Origin: a virus
DNA length: 63,046 bases
Virus record (IMG/VR): IMGVR_UViG_3300042673_000070
Location: 1 to 63,046 of that record
Strand: one strand, 5' to 3'
Positions 29,161-38,198 of the stretch are shown here, in pieces. The position numbers were made by a program, and so were the translations under genes. Positions within the stretch are counted from its first letter, which is position 1. Each line of letters opens with the position of its first letter. The notes under the pieces were generated by a model. The model was not told the DNA's origin and did no database searches. It worked only from the letters and a program-made list of their open reading frames with translations.

Positions 29161-32049
29161 ATGATTTCACGTAAGGACTTTCTTGCCTTGGTTCTTCCGC
29201 CGCTGGAAGAAGGTGAGTCCTATTGTACTGTTGGCATCAAGGAAGATGGCGAGGACAAGGATGTCCGCCAACGCTTTGTCAGTAGCATCGATGAGATATC
29301 AGACCACGCAGATGAGTTTGTAGATAACCAGTACAACGCGTTTTTTGCTATGGCGAAGTACGGCCCTGAAGAGCGTCGTACTACCAAGAACGCTATTGCA
29401 CTGAAGTCTTTCTACATCGACCTCGACTGCGGTACTGGTAAACCCTTTGCTGATCTGAACGAGGGACTCCTCGCACTACGTGCGTTCTGCAAGGTTACTG
29501 GACTGCCACGCCCGACCATTGTGAAGTCAGGTATGGGGGCGCATCTGTACTGGGTATGTACGGAGGCCATGCCACGTGAGCAGTGGACGCAGTACGCCGA
29601 GCAGTTGAAGGCACTGTGCATACAGCACAAGTTTGACGTTGACCCGGTAGTGACGGGTGAGGCTGCGCGTATCCTGCGTATCCCCGAGACATACCATGTG
29701 AAAGACCCGACCAATCCGATTCTGGTCGAGGTGCTTCACGTTGCTCCGCAACTATCATCTTCTGACATTCACAAATTTCTTGAACCAAGTTTTGAAGTAT
29801 TGGCTGCAACCAACAAGCAGCAATACAAACGCCAACTGGATCCCGTCACGCTTGCGCTGATGGGCAACAAAGAAGCCAAGTTCAAAGACCTGCTGGTCAT
29901 GTCCTTGGAAGGCAAAGGTTGCGCCCAGATCGCGCACATCTACAACGAGCAAGCCACACTCAGTTACGACATGTGGCGCGGTGGGTTGAGTATTGCCCAG
30001 AAGTGTTCCGACCGGGACAAGGCCATCCACATACTGTCCAAAGGGCACCCCGAGTATTCCCCGGAAGCCACAGAGAAGATGGCTAACGGTACAAACGGCC
30101 CGTATACCTGTGAGCGGTTCCGTATCCTGAACCCTACGGGCTGCGAAGGATGTCCCCACAAGATCGCTACCCCCATCGCGCTGGCTGAACGGGTGGTGGA
30201 GGCTCCTGCCGATGCGGTTGTGACTGCGGTCGAGGAAGTGACCAAAGAGGTCAAGCAGTACCACATCCCGAAACTGCCGTTCCCATTTTTCCGTGGCAAG
30301 AACGGCGGGGTGTACTACAAGGTTCTCCGCAAGAAGAAGGACGATGATGACGGCGACGAGGAGACAGAAGAACTCCTGTACCCGTACGACTTCTACGTCG
30401 TGAAGCGCATGGTTGACCCTGACCTTCTCGACACCATTTTATGCCGTCTGCATACGCCGAAGGATGGAGTGCGTGACTTCATCATGCCTAACACCACGGT
30501 CGTATCGAAGGACAAGTTTATGGCTGCGATAGCCCCGCAAGGGCTGGTCATGTTGGGCAAGAAGCAGGACATGATGATGCAGTACGTCAAGGCTTGGATT
30601 GATGAACTCATGAAGGAAAAAGCAGAAAAGGCACACCGACAGTTTGGTTGGACTGAGGATGACTCTTCAGTGATTATTGGTGAGCGTGAGATCAAGGCTA
30701 CAGAAGTCCTGTACAGCCCTCCGTCTGCGCCGACCCTGCCGAACATTCACTACTTCCAGCCGAAGGGTGACTTCCAAGTATGGAAGGACATCATCAACCA
30801 CTACGGCAAGCCGGGTATGGAGAACAGGGCGTTCGCCTTCTTCTTGGGGTTTGGCATACCGCTCATGCGCTTCACGGCACTGGACGGGTTCCTAGTCAAC
30901 CTGATGAGCCGTAACTCGGGTTCGGGAAAGACCACGATCCTCCATGCGATCAACAGCATCTACGGGCGTCCGAAGGAACTGACTCTGGCTCCGAAGGATA
31001 CCTACAACGTCCGTATGAACCGCCTTGGCGTGATGCAGAACCTCGCTGTGACGATGGACGAGATCACGAACATGCCAGCCGAGGACATGTCGAACCAAGT
31101 CTATGACGTGACCTCTGGACGCGCCAAGCACCGCCTGAAGCAGCACGATAACGTCGAGCGCAACAACAATACGAAGTTCCAGACGGGCGTTATCTCGTCC
31201 TCCAACCGCTCTGTCATGGACGTATTGCTCTCCATCAAGGGCTTTCCAGACGGCGAGTTGAAGCGCGTGTTGGAAGTTAGCGTCGAGCAGGAAGAGGACG
31301 CCGACGCCACGTGGTCTCGTGAGCACTTTGAACGCCTGATGGAGAACTACGGACACGCAGCAGAGCCGTACTTCCAAGCAGTTATTGCCCAACTTCCAGC
31401 AGTCAAGGAGTTACTGAACAAGACCCGAGACAAGGTGGACATTGCTGCCGGTATCCGTCCATCAGAACGGTTCTGGAGTTTGATCGTTGCCCTCTCCATT
31501 ACGGGTGGGTTGGTCTCCAAGAAACTTGGACTCCACGATATTCCGGTACAGCCCGTCTTTGACTACGGTATTCGCCTGATCAAGGAAACGCGCATCAAGA
31601 GCCGTGAATACATGTTTGACGGCGACGAATTCTTGGGCGTCTTCTTCCAGCATCACTTCAACGAAGTTCTGGTCATCAATGCCAAGATAGACAAGCGTAC
31701 TGGACTGGAGCAAGGACCGATCAAGGAACCTCGCAACGCGATGACGATGCGGTATGAGCCAGACACAAAGATGTTGTTCGTATCTGCAACGGCGTACCGA
31801 GCCGAGTGCAACAAGCGGTCGATGAACTTTGAGGAGACCCTGAAGCCCTACATCAAGTGCAAGGCACTGATCGTTCATCCGGGTGGTTTGACGACCAAGC
31901 GCAAGAAGATGTTCGTGGGAACTACCGCCAGTAACACGGCGGCTACCACCTGCTTGTGGTTCGATACGACCAAACTGGACTTCTTCAACGAAGACGCACT
32001 GATCAACGCAGTCCCAGATGAAGATCTACAACCTGCCAGTTCTGGTTGA
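29161..32049 (+). CDS. AEP-type primase fused to DUF927/SF3-like helicase
   Basis: 962 aa from ATG 29161 (GAGG 6 nt upstream; a TTG four codons earlier is less likely). N-terminal primase: SFYIDLDCG with Asp 87/89, then SGMGAHLYW (His 128), and EAARILRIP, the three motifs of archaeo-eukaryotic primases/RepB-like primases. Linker with Cys pairs near 330. C-terminal helicase with Walker A SRNSGSGKTT near 582, TMDEI as Walker B and SSNRS as sensor. It would prime and unwind at the fork, the T7 gp4 role done by a different protein lineage. Complete. Confidence 0.8.
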   Translation: MISRKDFLALVLPPLEEGESYCTVGIKEDGEDKDVRQRFVSSIDEISDHADEFVDNQYNAFFAMAKYGPEERRTTKNAIALKSFYIDLDCGTGKPFADLNEGLLALRAFCKVTGLPRPTIVKSGMGAHLYWVCTEAMPREQWTQYAEQLKALCIQHKFDVDPVVTGEAARILRIPETYHVKDPTNPILVEVLHVAPQLSSSDIHKFLEPSFEVLAATNKQQYKRQLDPVTLALMGNKEAKFKDLLVMSLEGKGCAQIAHIYNEQATLSYDMWRGGLSIAQKCSDRDKAIHILSKGHPEYSPEATEKMANGTNGPYTCERFRILNPTGCEGCPHKIATPIALAERVVEAPADAVVTAVEEVTKEVKQYHIPKLPFPFFRGKNGGVYYKVLRKKKDDDDGDEETEELLYPYDFYVVKRMVDPDLLDTILCRLHTPKDGVRDFIMPNTTVVSKDKFMAAIAPQGLVMLGKKQDMMMQYVKAWIDELMKEKAEKAHRQFGWTEDDSSVIIGEREIKATEVLYSPPSAPTLPNIHYFQPKGDFQVWKDIINHYGKPGMENRAFAFFLGFGIPLMRFTALDGFLVNLMSRNSGSGKTTILHAINSIYGRPKELTLAPKDTYNVRMNRLGVMQNLAVTMDEITNMPAEDMSNQVYDVTSGRAKHRLKQHDNVERNNNTKFQTGVISSSNRSVMDVLLSIKGFPDGELKRVLEVSVEQEEDADATWSREHFERLMENYGHAAEPYFQAVIAQLPAVKELLNKTRDKVDIAAGIRPSERFWSLIVALSITGGLVSKKLGLHDIPVQPVFDYGIRLIKETRIKSREYMFDGDEFLGVFFQHHFNEVLVINAKIDKRTGLEQGPIKEPRNAMTMRYEPDTKMLFVSATAYRAECNKRSMNFEETLKPYIKCKALIVHPGGLTTKRKKMFVGTTASNTAATTCLWFDTTKLDFFNEDALINAVPDEDLQPASSG

Positions 32050-32248
32050 ATGGAACAAGTTTCAGCCCGGTAGTTCCTTCTTCATACCGTGTCTTGACCG
32101 CAAGGACATGGAGAAACAGGTCCTCAAGGAAGCAAAACGGCTAAACGTTAACGTGATGTGTAAACATGTTATAGAAAATAACATGTATGGATTGCGGGTT
32201 TGGCGTGTGGCTCCTACAATGCTCACGCACTCTAGTTCTCCTGTCTAG
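32018..32248 (+). CDS. small conserved phage protein, last early gene
   Basis: 76 aa; ATG 32018 lies 32 nt inside the primase end. GSSFFIPCLDRKDMEKQVLK followed by VNVMCKHVIENNMYGLRVWR is a pattern I know from short uncharacterised phage proteins downstream of replication genes. Possibly a small DNA-associated protein. Ends 6 bp before the terminator. Confidence 0.6.
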   Translation: MKIYNLPVLVEWNKFQPGSSFFIPCLDRKDMEKQVLKEAKRLNVNVMCKHVIENNMYGLRVWRVAPTMLTHSSSPV

Positions 32249-32253
32249 GAGTT

Positions 32254-32281
32254 GACCCCTGCTTCGGCAGGGGTCCTTTTT
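32254..32281 (+). terminator. rho-independent terminator at the convergent junction
   Basis: GACCCCTGC, loop TTCG, GCAGGGGTC, then CTTTTT. Perfect 9-bp stem with a stable tetraloop; the T-run favours the plus strand, closing the early/replication arm just where the minus-strand arm ends. Confidence 0.92.
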
Positions 32282-35200
32282 ACTCTTCCAGTCCCAACTC
32301 GTCGGTAATCCTATTGGCGAGTTTCTTGTCTACGGTAATACCGTACACGGACTGAGCAATACTCTTCTGCCGACGCTGGATCGCACCCATCAAAGTTTCC
32401 GAAGTGATGGCGCGTTCTGGGAACGTAGCACTGAACGCCTGTGCTTCCTCAACTGCTTCTTGGAACCCTTCATAGTCCCCGCTGAGTCGAGCCACAGCAG
32501 CACGAGCGATGATGGAGTTACGTCGCTCCAGTATCTCGCGCTGCATACGGGTAGTGGCTCCCGCAATATCACCTGCCTCGGCAACGTCACTCGGACGGAA
32601 ACCGAATATCTGCATGAAGACGTTGTAGGCGTTTACATCGTCAACCAGAGGCTTACCGGAGGCAGTTACAGCACCTTCCTCGAAATACCGCGCTCCCTTG
32701 AGGATATTGCCAACCACTTTCGGGCTGAGTTGCTCAAAGCCACGCTGGTACTCACCCGCGCTGAAACTGTCGATGACGCCGTTTGGTTTGAATATGCCAT
32801 TGGCGTATGAGTACGCAGGGCCAAGGAACTGTTCCATAGCGTAGGTGACAGGACCGACCTCAGCCATGCGCTTGGGATCTTCACGCCAGAGCATACCCGT
32901 CCAACCCGTACGGCTGGCAAAGTCCACACCGAGCAAGTAGTTGGCCGGGCCTTTGTAGTTGAACAAACCAACTGCATCGCGCAGTTCAAAGTCAGGGTTG
33001 TACGGCTCGTCATCGTCGCCCAGCGCACTGTTCAATACCGAGGCCAGTACACTTGCCGCCCCGATTACGGGCATACCCTGCACACCAGCAAACAGGTAGG
33101 CAGTACCGAAGTAAGCCAGTATCTCCCTGCGTGCAGCCTTGCGAACCTCTGGGGACTCACCCTTTGTAGCTTCTCGGTAGGCGTTCAACAACAGGTTGAT
33201 ACGGATCAGGGCGAACTTCTTGAAAGTCAACGCAGTACGGGCGAACCCGTTACCCATGATGGGCGGCGCTGCCTTCGGGAAAGACGATCCATATACGTCG
33301 TACACAGCGCGTTGCGCTTCATCAAAAGCGTTTTGGTCAAATACGTTTTCAGGAGTCTTCTTACTAAGCTGGTACGCGGCCATGAATGCCACGTTTCTGT
33401 TGAACATATCCGACTTGGCAAATGCCCAACTGCTCGCACGCTCGACACCTGCTTTGATGCGGTCGTACTTGGAACCTACGTTCTTGAACTCAGCGATATC
33501 CCGAAGCTGTTGCTCACGGAGCACACCGGAATCAAGCCCACGTTGCAGAACTTCCTCCATCTCCTTGGACTTCTTCTTACTGAAGTACGCAGTCGAAGCG
33601 TTCTGGATAGCGTTAAACGCCTTGCCCCAACCATGCTTGCCAGCCAAGCGGCTGTACGTAATCGTCGGGATATCCACAAGGTTGATGATGGCCGTGGAGA
33701 TGTTGGCACCGAGATACATCTGGAAGCTGAAGTAACTCAGCTTCGCCGCAAGGCTGTTTAGTTTGGGATCGCGGATGAACTCCATCTGCTTGCCGACTGT
33801 ATCCAGCAAGTCATCAACAACGTTCGTATCCAACGCTCCGCTGCTTCGGGCGTTCTCCAAGTCTTCAGTGATTTTGTCCTGCGCCGCACGGAACTTGGGG
33901 GTATACGTTAAATTGGTCAGACGCCGAGCGTAGCTACTGCCGACGTTCGCATACGCATCCAGCATGTCCTTGGAATAGCCCTCAGTACCCTTTCTCTGTC
34001 GGGCAAACTGAAGTGTGGACTGCGCCGGGAGTAGATCCAGATACGTGTTAACGATGGACGTAATAACTTCTGGGTCTACCTTCTGCTCGGTCAACTGCCC
34101 AACGATCTTGCCAAAGAACCCACTCGGGGGTATCGCATCGGCTTCCCTCGTACCGACACGGCTGGTCATGATATCCGTAGCCCCGCTGCGACGGGCTTCC
34201 GCTTCGGCTCTGTTGCGTTGGCCAAGAGTCTCAAACTGGAGCGATACGGTATCGCCGTTGCTGTCCACGTACTTCAACTTGAAGTCGCCCTTGCGGAAGA
34301 GCGGGAAGTACACAGGCAGACGCTTTTCGTTGAACTGGCTGATCAGTTTCTGCCATTCAGTCGGAGCAAGATATTGCTTCAGGACTTCTTCAATACCAAG
34401 CGCATAGTCTAGGTACGCCAGACGAAGGCCCTTGTAGACCTCTTCCAGTTTGGGGTCTTTCCGCACCAAAGACTGATACTGTTGGTACAGCGGGTGTGAC
34501 TTGTCGGCTGTCCAGTTGATGCCGCGCTTGTCGTCCTTGAGATCCAGAACCTCGACACCAAACTTCTCGACTACCTTGCCATTCTTGGTAGTGCGCTGCA
34601 CCTTGGTCGTAGTGGTAGCCATGAACGTATCAAAAATACGATCACGCTCGGCAGGGCTGTACTTGGAAAGAATCTTCTCCCACTTCTGGTAGTTTTCCAT
34701 GATGAGATCCTCCTGTTTGCGGAGGAACGCACCTTCAGAATTCAATTCACTCCAAAGCTGTCCAAAGCCCTTGGTGTGCTTGCCGTACATGCGGTCAAAG
34801 TCATGGGCAGTCAGCGTGCTATACAAAGCCCGACGCATTGCAGGTGTGGCGTTAGACGCAGCATCCGTAGCGGCTTGGAAGGTCTCGCTGGTCGGCTTCG
34901 GCAACTTCGACGGGATGCTGGCAATACTGCTGAGGAAAGCACGGTCGTTCTTCCGCTGCTCCGCAGGCGACATGGAGTACCGCGCCGCTGCATCAAACGG
35001 ATCAACCAATTTACCGGAAACACTATCGGTTCTACGACGTTCAGCAATCCAAGAGTCGGCAGACCCCGGACCCATATCGTCAAGGAACTTTTTAACTGCC
35101 TTGGTAGGTACAAATCTGTTGCCAGTGATTGCAGCGACAAGCTCGCGCAGTTTCCTAGCGACATCAGCAAAGAACTTTTCAACAATACCAACAGGCTTTT

Positions 35201-38198
35201 CGCTGGTCGTCACCCACTTGGAGGTGTTGTCAGCAAACCACTCGCTGAACGAACGCCAGTACGAATCCCTAAGTTTGGTATCCGCAGTCATGCCAGAAGC
35301 TTGTGCTTCGGCGGTCTCACGGTTACGTAGCGCACGAACAAGGTCGGCACCCTGCTTACCCTTGGTGTCTTTCAACCACTGGTCGTACTCGGCACGAATG
35401 GCATTTTTAACTTCTGGTGCAGCATTGTTATAGGCAACACGTTCAATCAAATGCCCAAGTTCGTGACCGATTATCTCTAGGGTACGGGTCTCCGACATTC
35501 CCTGTTTAAACGAGATATAAAAGTCTTTGAGGTTTTCTCCGTACGGACGGATAGACCCTTCTTCACCGGGGTCTGTGCCAGCAGACATGGCCGACGAGTA
35601 GTACCCGTACAGTTTGTATTTGTCCCGCTGGTTACGTACATCTTCTGGGGTCAGCAAGAAAACCCGAACATCGCCAAGCCCCATCGAGTTCATGAGGTTG
35701 GACAAGAACCTACCGTAGTTTGGATTTACGCTGTCAGACGTTACTACGTTAGACGTAGCCCCAGTAAACGGACCATCAGGGTTCTGGGCGAGCAATGCAG
35801 TATCTTGAGCCACGATACGTTTTTTGGCTTCGACCAGTCGTTGCTTTTGTTCAGGAGCAATCCAATTTCCATTGAATGCGTCAATATCAACCAGCGTACG
35901 ATTACCAGTCTTCTTATCAACAGCCATATATACAGACTGACCAGACAAAACACTGTGCCCACGCAGCAGCGCAGCATCCGGATCGGAATACACAACTTCG
36001 CCAGCAACGCTACGTTCAAACCTAGTAGCCCATTCTGGATGGGGTGATGGGGCCTGTTGGAACTTCAACCCAACGTCTTTCTCGCGCTTCGGTTTCGCAG
36101 TGCCCTCCAGCATGGAAGTGACACGCGCAAAGTTCGGTACGGGCTTCTTCAGTTCATCCGTAACAGCAAGATAGGTCTTTTCGTTGATCTCGTCGGCATC
36201 AAACGCATCAATAGCCCGAGTACGCAGGGCAGTCCTACGCTGGATGGTTTCATCAATAGCAGCACGAGCAGTACGCTGTTCAGCCGCACGACGGATCAAA
36301 GTCATCCGGTCTACAGGCGGGGCAGTAGTCGTTTCTAGTGGAGTGACGCTCGGTTCTTCTCCAACATTAGTTGGTGCAGGAGTTGTGCTAACGCCACCCA
36401 GTCCTGATTCTCCAGTTCCAACAGTGCTTGTTGTTCCGGCTCCTTGTGGTGGTACAGACACGCGAGGGCTTCTTCGACCTCTGGTAGCTGTAGCTTTTGG
36501 ACTACTTCGTACATTTTCGACCCCCGCAGGAGTAAGTTCCCATTCGTTCGCCTTCTTGTTGAAAGCAATCGCGCCTTCCTTCTTGAGGTCGCCAATAGTC
36601 TTTTGCAACTCCATCGGGCGCAGTTGGGTCGCAAACCGCAAATTCGGTATGTTCTTCTTGTCTTCGGTAATCGCCATAGCCCGCAACACACGGTCACGTG
36701 GGGCCAAGCGTTCCATCGGGATACCGGGTAGATCAAAACCCATTTGCTCGGCAGGAAGTTCCGTTTCAGGAGCCTCATACACAAACTGGTTGGGTTTGAT
36801 ATCTCCTTTCCTATCCAGTTTTATACCGAGTTCTCTGGCCGTTTCTTTGTATGGGCGAGAACGTGGACGTATATCGGTCTCCAACCCTTCTGCTTCCTGC
36901 TTCACGCGCAGGGCATCAGCCACCGCTTCATCAGCAGGTTTATACAAACTTGGAGGAGCTTCTGTAGCAGGGGCTAATAAACGGGGCGGAGCTTCACCAC
37001 CTTCCAGCGGCAAACCCATTTGCTCCATCGGCAAACTACGCAAGTACCGCATGTCATCTTTGGCGGCAGCGGCAGCATCTTCTTCAAGCACGGCCCTACG
37101 AAGGGCTTCATCAGACCCTTCCAAAAACTGCTTCTCACGCTGATCGCGCATACGGTTAGCAATGGCTTCTGCCTCGCCAAGACCCAGAGCGCGGAATTGA
37201 GAACTAAGCCGAGCACCTTCTTCGGCCTCAGCCTCAGTCATCGGGACTACGTTACCCTCTCTATCAACCTTGTACCCAGCATTGCGCGGGGCAGGAAGGG
37301 CTTTAATTTCTTCTTCGGCAGGTGTTACCGGCTGCTCTGGCGGGGTTTCAGGTTCTTCAGCAGGCGGCTCTTCCGCGCCACGACCACGCAGGCGGCGACC
37401 CAAAGCAAGGTCTGCAATCGCACTGACGATGGCACCAGCACCACCACCCAACGCAGCGGCTTCGCCTACACCACCAAACACAGCCTCATCGGGTGCGTAT
37501 ACGCCCTTGGCAATGAGGTTCTGGAGTACTTGGCTACTTGTTTCCTGAAGTGCTTCTTCACCACCCGCCACAGCAGCGCGGCGCAGGGCAGGAATAAACC
37601 CAGCCACTTCTTGAAGGGCTTCGTCACCAAAGCCAAGCCGACGTAGAATGCGGATGGGCGGCAGGGCTTCCAAAGCACCCGGACCAATACCAAGAGCAGT
37701 AGCAACACCGCGCTCTTCTTCAGTGGCACCTTCTTCTTCCGCACGTAGTCGGGCTTCACCAGTACCAGCACCGACACCCAGACCAACGGCAGCAGCCCGT
37801 CCAGCCGCGCCCAGTGCGCCTAGTGGGAGGAACGGAAGGGTGGAACCAACAGCCTCAGACAGTTTACGAACGGTCGTGTCTTCATAACCCGGAGCCGCAG
37901 CAAACGTCTCGCGGATAGGCTCAACAACACCAGATACACGCTCACGAACTGCTTGTTCGGCTTCTTCCGGAAGGAGTGCAGCAGCACCAGTAATGGCTGT
38001 TTCAGCCAGACCAGCAGCACCGGGAATTAACCCCTTGAAGGCTTCCTTGGCGTAGCCGCCGATAGTGCGCTCGGGCGGAGCTTCTTCAAGCAAACTTACA
38101 TCGTACCCATTCCTTCTCAGGCGTTCGGTCAGTTGCGCCCGAGTCGTTCCTTCAGGAACGTTCCTGATGACGGTACCGTCTGGAAGTCGAACGTCCAT
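32280..38198 (-). CDS. giant virion-internal protein with zincin motif (polyvalent/ejection protein)
   Basis: 1972 aa, the largest gene. N-terminus VRLPDGTVIRNVPEGTTRAQ matches the opening seen in phage internal/ejection proteins; then several hydrophobic/Ala-rich segments (about 45-240) that may insert into membrane; a Pro/Glu-rich linker; a metallopeptidase-like HELGHLIE near 912 with a downstream FSEWFAD acidic segment; and long helical regions to the end. Likely ejected with DNA to cross the cell wall or act in the cytoplasm, and last in the minus-strand virion operon. Start overlaps the stop of the previous gene (TAATG). Confidence 0.7.
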   Translation of the reverse strand: MDVRLPDGTVIRNVPEGTTRAQLTERLRRNGYDVSLLEEAPPERTIGGYAKEAFKGLIPGAAGLAETAITGAAALLPEEAEQAVRERVSGVVEPIRETFAAAPGYEDTTVRKLSEAVGSTLPFLPLGALGAAGRAAAVGLGVGAGTGEARLRAEEEGATEEERGVATALGIGPGALEALPPIRILRRLGFGDEALQEVAGFIPALRRAAVAGGEEALQETSSQVLQNLIAKGVYAPDEAVFGGVGEAAALGGGAGAIVSAIADLALGRRLRGRGAEEPPAEEPETPPEQPVTPAEEEIKALPAPRNAGYKVDREGNVVPMTEAEAEEGARLSSQFRALGLGEAEAIANRMRDQREKQFLEGSDEALRRAVLEEDAAAAAKDDMRYLRSLPMEQMGLPLEGGEAPPRLLAPATEAPPSLYKPADEAVADALRVKQEAEGLETDIRPRSRPYKETARELGIKLDRKGDIKPNQFVYEAPETELPAEQMGFDLPGIPMERLAPRDRVLRAMAITEDKKNIPNLRFATQLRPMELQKTIGDLKKEGAIAFNKKANEWELTPAGVENVRSSPKATATRGRRSPRVSVPPQGAGTTSTVGTGESGLGGVSTTPAPTNVGEEPSVTPLETTTAPPVDRMTLIRRAAEQRTARAAIDETIQRRTALRTRAIDAFDADEINEKTYLAVTDELKKPVPNFARVTSMLEGTAKPKREKDVGLKFQQAPSPHPEWATRFERSVAGEVVYSDPDAALLRGHSVLSGQSVYMAVDKKTGNRTLVDIDAFNGNWIAPEQKQRLVEAKKRIVAQDTALLAQNPDGPFTGATSNVVTSDSVNPNYGRFLSNLMNSMGLGDVRVFLLTPEDVRNQRDKYKLYGYYSSAMSAGTDPGEEGSIRPYGENLKDFYISFKQGMSETRTLEIIGHELGHLIERVAYNNAAPEVKNAIRAEYDQWLKDTKGKQGADLVRALRNRETAEAQASGMTADTKLRDSYWRSFSEWFADNTSKWVTTSEKPVGIVEKFFADVARKLRELVAAITGNRFVPTKAVKKFLDDMGPGSADSWIAERRRTDSVSGKLVDPFDAAARYSMSPAEQRKNDRAFLSSIASIPSKLPKPTSETFQAATDAASNATPAMRRALYSTLTAHDFDRMYGKHTKGFGQLWSELNSEGAFLRKQEDLIMENYQKWEKILSKYSPAERDRIFDTFMATTTTKVQRTTKNGKVVEKFGVEVLDLKDDKRGINWTADKSHPLYQQYQSLVRKDPKLEEVYKGLRLAYLDYALGIEEVLKQYLAPTEWQKLISQFNEKRLPVYFPLFRKGDFKLKYVDSNGDTVSLQFETLGQRNRAEAEARRSGATDIMTSRVGTREADAIPPSGFFGKIVGQLTEQKVDPEVITSIVNTYLDLLPAQSTLQFARQRKGTEGYSKDMLDAYANVGSSYARRLTNLTYTPKFRAAQDKITEDLENARSSGALDTNVVDDLLDTVGKQMEFIRDPKLNSLAAKLSYFSFQMYLGANISTAIINLVDIPTITYSRLAGKHGWGKAFNAIQNASTAYFSKKKSKEMEEVLQRGLDSGVLREQQLRDIAEFKNVGSKYDRIKAGVERASSWAFAKSDMFNRNVAFMAAYQLSKKTPENVFDQNAFDEAQRAVYDVYGSSFPKAAPPIMGNGFARTALTFKKFALIRINLLLNAYREATKGESPEVRKAARREILAYFGTAYLFAGVQGMPVIGAASVLASVLNSALGDDDEPYNPDFELRDAVGLFNYKGPANYLLGVDFASRTGWTGMLWREDPKRMAEVGPVTYAMEQFLGPAYSYANGIFKPNGVIDSFSAGEYQRGFEQLSPKVVGNILKGARYFEEGAVTASGKPLVDDVNAYNVFMQIFGFRPSDVAEAGDIAGATTRMQREILERRNSIIARAAVARLSGDYEGFQEAVEEAQAFSATFPERAITSETLMGAIQRRQKSIAQSVYGITVDKKLANRITDELGLEE

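Noticed and set aside
34699-35433. Plus-strand open frame of 244 codons
   Set aside because: Antisense to the zincin region of the same giant gene; no start signal.
36184-37143. Plus-strand open frame of about 320 codons inside the giant virion gene
   Set aside because: It is the antisense of a 1972-codon gene with clear domain content; length reflects codon bias, not coding.
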